Positions 16,422-24,937 of a DNA stretch of 64,000 nt are shown here, piece after piece (position 1 is the first letter of the stretch; every line of letters starts with the position of its first letter). The notes beneath the pieces are model-generated. The model was not told where the DNA came from and ran no database searches. It saw only the letters and a program-made list of their open reading frames with translations. The position numbers were made by a program, and so were the translations under genes. This stretch comes from Pseudolachnospira sp051055405 (GTDB taxonomy: Bacteria; Bacillota; Clostridia; Lachnospirales; Lachnospiraceae). The stretch is taken from NCBI RefSeq assembly GCF_051055405.1, contig NZ_CP167068.1, positions 2,356,001 through 2,420,000 of the forward strand, in the 5' to 3' direction.

Positions 16422-16547
16422 GTTCACTATGTCAGGGAATATCCCCTGCGCCAAAGAAACGGTCGTTTCGTGCGATCTCGCCACGAATAACCTCTTTGCA
16501 AAAAATCAAAGGAGAAAACAATGAAAAAGAAAAGGAGGAAAAATAAA

Positions 16548-17579
16548 ATGATTGTACTGCTCAAAGGAAACACCACGCCGGAGGAACTGCGGCAGTTTAC
16601 AGACGATATGTGCCAGCTTGGTTTAGACCCGCATGTGACGGTAGGGGAAGCGCATACCATTGTAGGCTTAGTCGGGGATACATCGCGCCTGGACATTGGA
16701 CAATTGGAGGCGATGGACATCGTGGAAGCGGTACGCCGGGTACAGGAACCCTTTAAAAAAGCCAACCGGCGTTTTCAGGAAGAAGATACGATCATCGTCT
16801 TGGACAACGGGACAAAAATTGGAGGCGGAAATTTTCAGGTAATCGCCGGCCCCTGCTCCATTGAGTCGGAGGAGCAAATCATTCACGTGGCTCAAGAGGT
16901 AAAAAAGGCTGGCGCTACGCTGTTACGAGGCGGAGCCTTCAAACCGCGCACTTCTCCCTACGCCTTCCAAGGCCTGCATACCAAAGGGATTCGGCTGCTG
17001 GTTCAGGCAAAACAGGCCACCGGCCTTCCCATCGTAACAGAAATCATGGACAAATCTCATCTGCCCTTGTTCGATGAGGTAGACGTGATTCAGGTAGGGG
17101 CCCGTAACATGCAAAACTTTGAGCTTTTAAAACATCTGGGCCGAACCAATAAGCCAATCCTACTGAAACGAGGCTTAGCCAACACCCTGGAAGAGCTGTT
17201 GATGAGCGCCGAATACATCATGGCGAACGGCAACGAACGGGTTCTTTTATGCGAACGGGGCATCCGCACATTTGAGACTTATACCCGCAACACCCTGGAC
17301 TTATCGGCGATCCCCGTACTGCGTCGGTTAAGCCACTTGCCGATCATCGTCGATCCTAGCCATGCCACCGGGGACGCCGGTCTGGTAAAACCCATGGCCT
17401 TAGCCGCCACTGCCGCGGGAGCGGATGGGCTTATGATCGAGGTCCACAACGATCCGCCCCATGCTCTATGCGACGGTGCCCAGTCTCTCACGCCCCAAGG
17501 CTTTCAGGAACTAGTGGGTATGGTACAAGCCATCCGGCCTTACAGCGATTGCCACGCTGCTTCGGAGGCCCGTCTATGA
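16548..17579 (+). CDS. aroF: 3-deoxy-7-phosphoheptulonate (DAHP) synthase, type I-beta
   Basis: This enzyme condenses phosphoenolpyruvate and erythrose-4-phosphate, the first committed step of the shikimate pathway. The 343-residue product has an N-terminal ferredoxin-like regulatory domain (MIVLLKGNTTPEELRQF to about 70) as in the Thermotoga enzyme, then the TIM-barrel. The barrel carries IAGPCSIES, LRGGAFKPRTSPYAFQG, QVGARNMQNF, LLKRGLANT, ERGIRTFE and IVDPSHATG. The N-terminal domain is the known site of feedback control in this class. The start at 16548 has AAGGAGG upstream. An in-frame ATG at 16521 also has AAGGAG and would add nine mostly basic residues. Its stop overlaps the aroB start as ATGA. 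Confidence 0.94.
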   Translation: MIVLLKGNTTPEELRQFTDDMCQLGLDPHVTVGEAHTIVGLVGDTSRLDIGQLEAMDIVEAVRRVQEPFKKANRRFQEEDTIIVLDNGTKIGGGNFQVIAGPCSIESEEQIIHVAQEVKKAGATLLRGGAFKPRTSPYAFQGLHTKGIRLLVQAKQATGLPIVTEIMDKSHLPLFDEVDVIQVGARNMQNFELLKHLGRTNKPILLKRGLANTLEELLMSAEYIMANGNERVLLCERGIRTFETYTRNTLDLSAIPVLRRLSHLPIIVDPSHATGDAGLVKPMALAATAAGADGLMIEVHNDPPHALCDGAQSLTPQGFQELVGMVQAIRPYSDCHAASEARL

Positions 17580-18628
17580 ATACAGTAGAAGTAAAAACCA
17601 CCTCCGGCTACCGCGTTCAAATTGGTCCCGGTCTTCTGGGAAAATGCGGGAGGTATATCCTGTCTGTTCACACGCCCTGTCCCCTTGTTCTGGTCACCGA
17701 TCAGCATGTGGATTCGTTATATGCCTCCCAAGTAACATCCTGTCTGGAACGCTCCGGATTTCAAGTAAGAAAATTTGTCCTGCCATCCGGAGAGGGCGCC
17801 AAAACTCTGGAAAACTATGGGCATCTGCTCCAATTTCTGGCCCAGGTAGGATTAACCCGCTCGGATCTCATCGTTACCTTGGGAGGTGGGGTCGTAGGAG
17901 ATCTGGGAGGTTTTGCCGCTGCCACCTACCAGAGAGGAACGGCCTTCATCCAACTGCCCACCACTCTGCTTGCCCAAGTAGACGCATCCGTGGGAGGAAA
18001 AACCGCCGTAGATCTCCCCCAAGGGAAAAACCTAGCGGGAGCTTTCTGGCAGCCGAAGCTGGTGCTATGCGACACCCAGTGCCTAAACTCTCTCCCCCGC
18101 GACGTTTGGGCAGACGGCGCTGCTGAAGCAGTAAAGTCGGCAATGATTGCCGATGCCGGACTTTTGGAAGATATTGCCCAGGGAGCGCTGGAAACACAGC
18201 CGGAGATGGTAATCACCCGTTGCGTTCAAATAAAAGCCGCCGCCGTAGAAAAAGACGAACAGGACCATGGCGAGCGTCAAAAGTTGAACTTTGGCCATAC
18301 CGCAGCCCATGGAATCGAGCGTTGGAGCGGCTATAGCATTCCCCACGGCCGTGCCGTAGCCATCGGAATGGCGGTAATCACCCGCGCCTGCGTGCAGCGA
18401 GGTCTGGCATCGGAGACTGTCTGGCAGGCCCTGAAAAAGGCATTGGACCGGTTGGATCTGCCGAAAGATTGCCCTGCACCTGCCAGAGAGCTGGCAGAAG
18501 CTGCGGCCGTGGATAAGAAGCGTCAAGGCGGTCAAGTAACCCTGGTTCTCCCTGAACGGATTGGAGAATGCCGTTTGGTCCCTACTGATCTTGCAGCGCT
18601 GGAGCAGTTTTTTCAAGACGGCTTCTAA
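17576..18628 (+). CDS. aroB: 3-dehydroquinate synthase
   Basis: This second enzyme of the shikimate pathway cyclises DAHP to 3-dehydroquinate using NAD and a divalent metal. The 350-residue product shows LPSGEGAKTLENY, the nucleotide-binding LGGGVVGDLGGFAAATYQRG, LPTTLLAQVDASVGGKTAVD and the metal-ligand regions DGAAEAVKSA and LNFGHTAAHGIE. The frame extends 36 codons upstream within aroF, but GGAGG before the ATG at 17576 and the ATGA overlap fix the start. The operon gives only the first two pathway steps; shikimate kinase is encoded 15 kb away. Confidence 0.95.
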   Translation: MNTVEVKTTSGYRVQIGPGLLGKCGRYILSVHTPCPLVLVTDQHVDSLYASQVTSCLERSGFQVRKFVLPSGEGAKTLENYGHLLQFLAQVGLTRSDLIVTLGGGVVGDLGGFAAATYQRGTAFIQLPTTLLAQVDASVGGKTAVDLPQGKNLAGAFWQPKLVLCDTQCLNSLPRDVWADGAAEAVKSAMIADAGLLEDIAQGALETQPEMVITRCVQIKAAAVEKDEQDHGERQKLNFGHTAAHGIERWSGYSIPHGRAVAIGMAVITRACVQRGLASETVWQALKKALDRLDLPKDCPAPARELAEAAAVDKKRQGGQVTLVLPERIGECRLVPTDLAALEQFFQDGF

Positions 18629-18770
18629 GAATATTAGCGGAGCGAGTTTCTTATTTTTGTGAATGCTTTTCACAAATTACCGAAATCCTAGAAGTACTCG
18701 CTCCGAAACTCCACAAAATATTCCGACACGTTTCCCAGAGAGACCTTTTGACACCCGAATCTTATGAAAT

Positions 18771-18803
18771 AAAAAAGGCAGCAGAATCTTCTCCTGCCGC
18801 CTT
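18771..18803 (-). terminator. Intrinsic terminator of the BlaI-family gene
   Basis: On the minus strand, AAGGCGGCAG pairs with CTGCTGCCTT (one mismatch) and six T follow. It ends the repressor gene. The plus-strand side lacks a clear T run, so termination of aroB probably occurs elsewhere, perhaps at the GGAGCGAGT/ACTCGCTCC hairpin around 18638-18706. Confidence 0.7.
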
Positions 18804-18820
18804 GCAACTTCAAGCATATT

Positions 18821-19201
18821 TTATTCCTTTGTATTTTCTTCCAGCAGAGCATGCCACTTCTCCTGCTCTTCCTTTGGAATATCAGACACCTTCAGCAAGG
18901 CTACCGCCAGCTCATAAGCCGAACCACCATACCATTCATCTCTCAGGTTGATCACTTGGGCATCCGTAAAATCTTCTAGTTTTACTTCCGCATGATATTG
19001 ATAGGAATGATGTTTCTTATAGCGGCTGACAAATCCCTTATTTTCTAAAATCTTTAGAAAAGTCGCAACAGTATTATTCGCGTACTCCTTCTCGTACTGT
19101 TCCCGAATTCGTTCTGTGATTTCCAGAACAGTTAGATCCTCTTTTGACTCCCAAATACATTTCATAACGCGCCCTTCGGCGGGCGCAAGCGACAGCTTCA
19201 T
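18821..19201 (-). CDS. BlaI/MecI/CopY-family repressor
   Basis: This 126-residue winged-helix repressor begins MKLSLAPAEGRVMKCIWESK. The recognition-helix region is TERIREQYEKEYANNTVATF, followed by the wing KGFVSRYKKHHSYQYHAEV. The C-terminal half forms the dimerisation helices, shortened relative to staphylococcal BlaI. Members bind inverted repeats as dimers and are inactivated by proteolysis or metal. No BlaR1-type sensor peptidase, beta-lactamase or copper ATPase is nearby, so the regulated gene is unknown. GGAAGGAGGCACG precedes the ATG. The upstream region is unusually AT-rich. Confidence 0.88.
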   Translation of the reverse strand: MKLSLAPAEGRVMKCIWESKEDLTVLEITERIREQYEKEYANNTVATFLKILENKGFVSRYKKHHSYQYHAEVKLEDFTDAQVINLRDEWYGGSAYELAVALLKVSDIPKEEQEKWHALLEENTKE

Positions 19202-19533
19202 CGTGCCTCCTTCCGCAGCCGTGTTGCCGTAGATTCTGGCTTCCGGCTTTTCCCGTCTTTTCTTTTATCTGTTTGTATCCATTCTTCTGTCACCAGATAG
19301 AATTTCTTAACTAGGATATCACGAGAATGATATGCGAATAAGTACTTTTTCTTAAAATTTTCTTAATTTTATGGACATAATTGGTAACAATTCGATCTTA
19401 AATTTTCCTTAGTTTCGTATCTACCTCTTAATTATAGCAAATATTCTCTTCTTTTACACTTTACACAATTATTACCATTGTAATCCGCTTTTTTCATACA
19501 AATTCTCTTTTATTTACAATTATCATTTCCTCT

Positions 19534-19710
19534 CGCATTCGTGTGTATCCTTAGGGGAATGCGTTTTATTCGATAGGATTTTGCTATTGAAATTCTCGCG
19601 CCGAGCGCAGCTGCCATCGGCGGCTTTTTCCTTGCGCGTTCGTGTGCATCCTTAGCGGAGCGCTTTTTATTCTATAGGAAATTCCAACAGAATTTCCTAT
19701 AGAATAAAAA
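19534..19710. repeat. Dispersed repeat, tandem copy with perfect 21-bp palindrome
   Basis: Two units about 100 bases apart share a GTTCGTGTGCATCCTTAGCGG-type core (GCATTCGTGTGTATCCTTAG near 19535 and GCGTTCGTGTGCATCCTTAG near 19635). The second unit ends in a perfect inverted repeat, 19664-19684 against 19690-19710, with a five-base loop and core TATTCTATAGGAAATTC. The first unit ends in a degenerate version. Related copies lie at 25016-25127, 34133-34260 and 57338-57412. Confidence 0.8.
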
Positions 19711-19767
19711 AGTATCTGCACATTTTGTACTTGCTCCAAAACTCTACAAAATGTGCGGATACTTTTT
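19706..19767. terminator. Long bidirectional terminator after the SLC13 gene
   Basis: A stem of about 22 bp with one mismatch (AAGTATCTGCACATTTTGTA against TACAAAATGTGCGGATACTT) has a 15-base loop and A and T runs on its two sides. It ends minus-strand transcription from the transporter gene and partly overlaps the adjacent dispersed repeat. Confidence 0.85.
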
Positions 19768-19829
19768 AACATTGAGATTTTTAAACCCTAAGGCATAAAG
19801 ACAAAATTAGCCTTCCATCTTTTACTGCT

Positions 19830-21092
19830 TTAGCATGGGAAAAGCCACAAAACACAAAGAATCGTGCTGACTTCCGCAATGAGAAAGAAGGGAAGCGTAA
19901 ATTTCAGCGTATTTTTCAGCGTGTAATGACCTGCTGCAAAAGCCATAGCTACATTGGTGGCACCGTAGGGGAGAATCGTAAAGTAGCTGGCCATCGCAGC
20001 TCCCATCACCGCTGCCCTCGGATCAAATCCGCCTGCCACGGATGCTGCTGCCGCAAGGGGCACCAGAACGTTATAGGTAGCGGTATTGTTCATAAAGTTT
20101 GTCATGATGCCGCTGCCCAGCGTAAACACGGTGACAATCGCCACGCTGGAAGGATTCTTTCCTAAAATGCCATTGATCGCATTTCCTAACAGCTCTCCTG
20201 CGCCGCTGCTGACCAGAGCATCGGAAAGAACAAAGATACCTGCCAGCATAAACACCATATCCGTGCTGAGGTTTTGCAACACCTCTTTCATGGTCAATGT
20301 TTTCGTGATCTGCAGTACAATCACTCCAATCACAGGCATCATGTACATGTAATCGCCAAGTGCTTTTCCAAAGAAAAAGGAGCCCATCACGCAGACAAAA
20401 ACAATGTAAGTAATTATCTCCTGTCCACGGGGAATCGCCACAAATTCTTTGACACTTCCAATCTGTGAAGCGTCAATCTCATTCTTCGGCAGCATTTTAT
20501 ATCCAAAAATAAAGTATACGGACAAAAGTATCAGCGTGATGATGCTGGCCTTAAACACATCGGTTAATCCAAATGTAACTCCGTAAGCTTCCAAAAAGGC
20601 ATTCAAACGGGAGGATGCGGTAGCGCCCATGGCAACCGGTACTTTTGAGGTCCAGATACTTGCCAGCAAAGCGGTGGGAAGTAAAACACGGGAAGCGCAT
20701 AGATCCTTGTCCGAACTCAAAATCCCCAGCAGCATAATCATCAGGGCAACCGTCGTGGTGGCTACCATCATCTGGGCAAAAAAAGCAATCAGCGCGCAAA
20801 AGATCAAAAGGATCGCCAACGCGGATTTTCCGCCCTGCATTTTCATAATTTTCATTTGAATCGAGTGTAAAAAGCTTGTTTTTCCGAATGCGTGGCTGAT
20901 AACAAAAATGCAGGCAATCATGATCAACGTCTTATTGCAGAATCCGGCAAAAGCATCTTGAATCGGCAGCACGCCGGTCAAAGCAAGCAAAGCGCAGCAA
21001 ATCATCGTTGTCAGCCCATAGGACCATTTGTTGATGAGAAATCCCAAAATCATCACAGCCAAGATAATCAGCACAATATACGATTGTTCCAT
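19830..21092 (-). CDS. SLC13/CitMHS-family anion transporter
   Basis: This 420-residue membrane protein has about eleven hydrophobic segments and belongs to the ion transporter superfamily that includes DASS, CitMHS and ArsB carriers. Two repeated halves can be seen, each with a re-entrant region: MATTTVALMIMLLGIL and TNFMNNTATYNVLVPLAAA, where the SNT-like signature is replaced by ATTT and NNTA. The second half ends SYFTILPYGATNVAMAFAAG. Likely cargo is a di- or tricarboxylate or another organic anion driven by sodium or protons. GAGGAGGAAGAGAG precedes the ATG. It lies 27 bases after a CocE-type hydrolase gene, suggesting import or export of that enzyme's acid product or substrate. Confidence 0.85.
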   Translation of the reverse strand: MEQSYIVLIILAVMILGFLINKWSYGLTTMICCALLALTGVLPIQDAFAGFCNKTLIMIACIFVISHAFGKTSFLHSIQMKIMKMQGGKSALAILLIFCALIAFFAQMMVATTTVALMIMLLGILSSDKDLCASRVLLPTALLASIWTSKVPVAMGATASSRLNAFLEAYGVTFGLTDVFKASIITLILLSVYFIFGYKMLPKNEIDASQIGSVKEFVAIPRGQEIITYIVFVCVMGSFFFGKALGDYMYMMPVIGVIVLQITKTLTMKEVLQNLSTDMVFMLAGIFVLSDALVSSGAGELLGNAINGILGKNPSSVAIVTVFTLGSGIMTNFMNNTATYNVLVPLAAAASVAGGFDPRAAVMGAAMASYFTILPYGATNVAMAFAAGHYTLKNTLKFTLPFFLIAEVSTILCVLWLFPC

Positions 21093-21119
21093 CTCTCTTC
21101 CTCCTCAAATCAGTTTTGT

Positions 21120-22838
21120 TTACTTTGCTTCCGGGATCACCGGCAGAACCAGTTTGGAAACGGCTTCCAGGCTATGATGCACCCGATTGGTCGCTATCGC
21201 AAGTTCCCGGTCTGTTCCAGGGCGGTTTCCGGTATTGTGGTTTCGGTCAAACATCGGGAAACAGCTGCTGGTAACCTCTAAGCGGATCTGATGTCCTTTT
21301 CCAAAATAGATGCTGGTATTTCCCATATCCACAGTCAACTGCCGAATTTCACCGGGCCTTAGCAGATTTTCCGTAAACGTGTTATTGTATCTGGCCCTTA
21401 CGATTCCTTCTGTCACATTTAAAGCCTTCCCGTTGGGATGTACGTCAATCAGCCGGCAGAAAAAGTCCGTGTCCGGTGCGGAAGAGGAAATGGATAGTTC
21501 CGCCTGAACCAAACCGACAACCTCGATTCCCTCTTCCAGTGCCGGAGTGGAATATACGAGTACATCCTGGCGCTCCTCGACTGTACGAAAATCCTGGATC
21601 GGGCCGGCACATCCTCCAGGGGCGCGGGATGGAGCTGGGTTTTCCGGATCATAGACAAAGGAATCCATAGAGGCGCCCCCCTCCGGCGGCGTCAGAGACA
21701 AGGTTCCGTCTCCATGAAGCGTGTTGGCGCCTTCTTTACTTCCCAGATAAAAATCCGTGTAAACGGTCCGGGCCAAAGGCCACTCCTGCTCCTCGCGCCA
21801 CTGATTTTTCCCCATGACATACAGGCGAATCGGAGCCTCCTCCTCCACGCCGGTTTTCTCCCCTTTGAGCCAGTAATCCAGAAAACGGATGATGTGGGAC
21901 TGAATCTGTATATTTTCCCCATCCGCTCCAGGGAAGCTGAGTTCTCCCTGTTGATTGCTGAAAATACAGGAATGATTCCAGGGGCCGATCACCAGCCTGG
22001 TGCCGCGGCGCACATTTTCATTGGGATTTTCCTTGGTCAATGTGACAAAGTTTTCAATAGGACCATTTTTGGACGACGTATCATACAGACCGCAGTACAT
22101 CAGCGCTGGGGTTGTAACCTGCGTCAGATCGATGGGCCTTCCCTCTACCAAAGGAACCTTTGGATCATCAAAACCAGCAACTTTTGTCCGGTACTCTTCC
22201 ATATAGGGAAACCAGGGGTACAGCTGCATGGCCGGCATATCAATCTCCGGAACATAGCGGAACTGCTCATTCATATTTTTCGTGTGTTCCTTTAATTGGG
22301 TTTCCGCTTCGGCACGCTTCTCTGGGTCGTTCATCCGATTTAAGTACCTCTCTGCCTGCTGCAGAAGCCAGTCCGCATGAAGCGCATTGGGCAGAAAGCC
22401 TCCCGAATATTTCGGCTTGCAGCCCTGCATAAATGGACAGATACATTTGAGATGCGGCGGCCGCTCCGCCGCGGCTGTCAGTTGGGTGTAGGCATAAAAG
22501 GAATGGCCAAATGTCCCAACCTTTCCGTCGCACCATGGCTGGACTGCCGCCCATTCGATGGTATCATAGCCGTCCGGCCCCTGGTTGATAAAAAAGTTCA
22601 CATCACCGTCCGACATCCCGGTTCCCCGGACATCTTGGTATACCACACAGTAGCCGGCTTTGGCAAAGCCAATGGGGCTTAACTGCCCCCATCTTCGATC
22701 CAGCGTTTCCTTTTCATAGGGCGAACGAAGCACCAGAGCCGGATGCTTTTCCTCATCATTCGGCCGGTAAATGTCCGCCCTTAGTATCACGCCGTCGCGC
22801 ATTGGAATCTCAACATCTTTTTCAATCAATATGTTCAT
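21120..22838 (-). CDS. CocE/NonD-family alpha/beta hydrolase (S15-like)
   Basis: This 572-residue hydrolase is related to cocaine esterase, X-Pro dipeptidyl peptidase and glutaryl-acylase. The N-terminal alpha/beta domain has MRDGVILRADIYRP, VVYQDVRGTGMSDG, the nucleophile Ser in GTFGHSFYAY, the likely Asp in YCGLYDTSS and the His in GPWNHSC. A C-terminal jelly-roll domain starts near residue 340 and includes VRARYNNTF and GHQIRLEVTSS. There is no signal peptide. GGAGGGGAATCT precedes the ATG at 22838. With the SLC13 carrier downstream and a divergent LysR gene upstream it forms a small catabolic locus. The substrate (ester or amide) is unknown. Confidence 0.88.
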   Translation of the reverse strand: MNILIEKDVEIPMRDGVILRADIYRPNDEEKHPALVLRSPYEKETLDRRWGQLSPIGFAKAGYCVVYQDVRGTGMSDGDVNFFINQGPDGYDTIEWAAVQPWCDGKVGTFGHSFYAYTQLTAAAERPPHLKCICPFMQGCKPKYSGGFLPNALHADWLLQQAERYLNRMNDPEKRAEAETQLKEHTKNMNEQFRYVPEIDMPAMQLYPWFPYMEEYRTKVAGFDDPKVPLVEGRPIDLTQVTTPALMYCGLYDTSSKNGPIENFVTLTKENPNENVRRGTRLVIGPWNHSCIFSNQQGELSFPGADGENIQIQSHIIRFLDYWLKGEKTGVEEEAPIRLYVMGKNQWREEQEWPLARTVYTDFYLGSKEGANTLHGDGTLSLTPPEGGASMDSFVYDPENPAPSRAPGGCAGPIQDFRTVEERQDVLVYSTPALEEGIEVVGLVQAELSISSSAPDTDFFCRLIDVHPNGKALNVTEGIVRARYNNTFTENLLRPGEIRQLTVDMGNTSIYFGKGHQIRLEVTSSCFPMFDRNHNTGNRPGTDRELAIATNRVHHSLEAVSKLVLPVIPEAK

Positions 22839-23084
22839 AGATTCCCCTCCTTCCATCCGCTGCCATATCTGAACAGCGATTGATTTAAGATCGCTTTTTT
22901 CTGATCTAAATTCACTATATCTTTTTCTGTGAACGAATGGAAATACGAATTTGGCTATTATTTATAGTTTACAGGGATATATATATCTTCAATGGAAGGT
23001 ATTTATTGTAAATAGAATAGAAAAGAGATATAATAAGATATATTTTATCTGATTCCAGAAAGATGATATGCAGAAAGGATTGGT

Positions 23085-23996
23085 ATGAATTTATTACAAT
23101 TGAAATATTTTCAGGAAGTCGCACGGTATCAAAATATCACAAAGACAGCGGAAGCTCTTCATATCTCCCAGCCTTCCCTAAGCACCTCTATCAAGCACTT
23201 GGAGGCGGAGCTTGGCATCGCGCTGTTTGATCGGAAGGGAAAAAGTATTGTTTTAAATGAAAATGGACAAAATTTTCTTCGGGATATCAATTCTGTCTTT
23301 GAATTATTAAATCGGAATCAAGTAAAACGAGACTTATTTGCCACAGGAAAATCCTCCACCATTTCCATCGGAGGAAGAAAAAGCGAATTGATGCTCTCCC
23401 CATTCATTTCTGCTTTCCTTACCAAACATCCGGACGTACTAATTTCCTTTAAAAATAGTGTCAGTGTGTCCTCCTTTGATCCAGATATTTTGGATTTTTT
23501 GATCTTTGCCGAACCCCCTGAAAATGATTCCAGAGGCAAACTGATCCTAGACCGCGAAAGACACAGTATTTTGATGTCAAAAGAGCATCCCCTTGCTCAA
23601 AAAAGCCTTGTGACGCTTCCCATGATCGCGGAAGAACAGTTTATTTTTGTGACGCCAAATTCTGAAACAATGCCGCCTGGCTACCGGCTTTGCCAAAGGG
23701 AAGGATTCACTCCCAAGGTGGCCTGCATTACGGACGAGCGCGCCGTACTGCTTTCGATCATGAAACAGAGTCATCTGGTTTCTGTGGTACCGGAACACGA
23801 CGCGGAGGCTTTTATGCGGATTGGCGACTACGTCTCCTTTCCCGTTCACACTGACCAAGAACGAAATATCGTACTGTCGATTCCTGCCAATAAAGTCCTC
23901 TCCAAAATTGCAGAAGAATTTCTTCTAGACTTATGGAATCAACCGGAAATCAAACGCTGGAATCCAGATTGGAGCCTCAAAAATATGATTCGATGA
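23085..23996 (+). CDS. LysR-family transcriptional regulator
   Basis: This 303-residue LysR protein has the helix-turn-helix TKTAEALHISQPSLSTSIKH at the N-terminus and a two-lobed effector-binding domain (SSTISIGGRKSELMLSPF onward). It is divergent from the CocE-type hydrolase gene with 246 bases between starts and probably controls that gene and the SLC13 carrier, with their substrate as inducer. AGAAAGGATTGGT precedes the ATG. It belongs to the same family as the regulator at 11126, but the effector domains differ clearly. Confidence 0.92.
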   Translation: MNLLQLKYFQEVARYQNITKTAEALHISQPSLSTSIKHLEAELGIALFDRKGKSIVLNENGQNFLRDINSVFELLNRNQVKRDLFATGKSSTISIGGRKSELMLSPFISAFLTKHPDVLISFKNSVSVSSFDPDILDFLIFAEPPENDSRGKLILDRERHSILMSKEHPLAQKSLVTLPMIAEEQFIFVTPNSETMPPGYRLCQREGFTPKVACITDERAVLLSIMKQSHLVSVVPEHDAEAFMRIGDYVSFPVHTDQERNIVLSIPANKVLSKIAEEFLLDLWNQPEIKRWNPDWSLKNMIR

Positions 23997-24010
23997 CGGA
24001 GGGATAGATA

Positions 24011-24937
24011 TCATAAGATCATGGCAAAATAGCCGATATATCCCATTAGCAAAGCCACACCATGCCAACGTTTTAATTTTCTATCCTTTCGGCAAAACAA
24101 GAATAACAATAAGGTCGATATTCCCGCAGCCATTATATCAAACCGAAACGACGAGGCAAATGGCACCGGGACAATAACAGAAGAGAGCCCCACCACAAAT
24201 AGGATATTAAAAATATTGCTTCCAACGATATTTCCAATAGCAATATCCGCATTTCCCTTTTTGGCTGCCGAAACAGAAGTAAAGAGCTCCGGCAGAGACG
24301 TCCCCAAGGCAACGATCGTCAAGCCGATGAAGCGTTCGCTTATCCCGATCTTTTCCGCTATTGTGGTTGCCGCATCCACAGATACATCGCTTCCGAAAAG
24401 AATCAGCGCCAGTCCGATCAGCGCCAGAAAAACATACTGCCATACTTTTCTCTGGTCTGGCATTTCTATTTCTTTGTTTGGATGCTTCTTTGTCATGATT
24501 AGAAGGTAAACGATATAGAGAACAAAGCAGATGATTTGAATCACCCCATCCGTAAAGCAAATCGTTCCATCCATTCCTTGTGTCAAAAGAAGGGCCGTGA
24601 TTGCAAAGAGAAACGGTATCTCATAACAAAGCGTAGAGCGATTCATGGCAAGCGGTGTGATTACGGCGGAAAGTCCCAGAATAATCAAAATATTTAGGAT
24701 ATTGCTTCCCACAATATTTCCAATCGTAATATCGGCGCTTCCCTTTAATGCAGAGGAAATGCTGACCGCCGCTTCCGGCGCGCTGGTCCCCATCGCGACC
24801 ACCGTTAGACCGATTACCAATTGTGGGATTTTAAATTTTGCCGCGATCCCCGCCGCGCCGTCCACAAACCAATCCGCGCCTTTTAAAAGCAGAAAAAAAC
24901 CTGCGGCAAGAAACAATGCCTGTACACCTATTTCCAT
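24011..24937 (-). CDS. Calcium/sodium exchanger family protein
   Basis: This 308-residue membrane antiporter of the Ca/cation exchanger superfamily would expel calcium in exchange for sodium or protons. It has ten predicted membrane segments in two inverted repeats. Each repeat carries the diagnostic alpha motif: GLTVVAMGTSAPEAAVSI with GNIVGSNILNILIILG, and GLTIVALGTSLPELFTSV with GNIVGSNIFNILFVVG. The acidic residues that bind the ions (Glu in APEA and LPEL) are present. Length matches YrbG-type proteins. AAAAGGAGGATTTCCCA precedes the ATG; the frame upstream of it runs into the repeat element and is not coding. Confidence 0.94.
   Translation of the reverse strand: MEIGVQALFLAAGFFLLLKGADWFVDGAAGIAAKFKIPQLVIGLTVVAMGTSAPEAAVSISSALKGSADITIGNIVGSNILNILIILGLSAVITPLAMNRSTLCYEIPFLFAITALLLTQGMDGTICFTDGVIQIICFVLYIVYLLIMTKKHPNKEIEMPDQRKVWQYVFLALIGLALILFGSDVSVDAATTIAEKIGISERFIGLTIVALGTSLPELFTSVSAAKKGNADIAIGNIVGSNIFNILFVVGLSSVIVPVPFASSFRFDIMAAGISTLLLFLFCRKDRKLKRWHGVALLMGYIGYFAMIL

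Larger units (their letters stand above)
19202..19829. other. 628-base intergenic region, AT-rich with tandem repeat
   Basis: No convincing gene lies here. The first part (to about 19530) is strongly AT-rich, carries TTAATTTT-type runs and presumably holds the promoter of the BlaI-family gene. The second part contains a tandem pair of the dispersed GC-rich repeat (19534-19710) and then a long bidirectional terminator (19706-19767). A 62-codon frame at 19584-19772 is made of repeat sequence and was not called. Confidence 0.7.

Noticed and set aside
18638..18706. GGAGCGAGT/ACTCGCTCC hairpin after aroB as a definite terminator
   Set aside because: The arms match, but the loop is about 50 bases and no T run follows; it resembles repeat sequence. 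It is left as a possibility only.
19584..19772. 62-codon minus-strand frame
   Set aside because: It consists of the dispersed repeat and the terminator hairpin and has no ribosome site.
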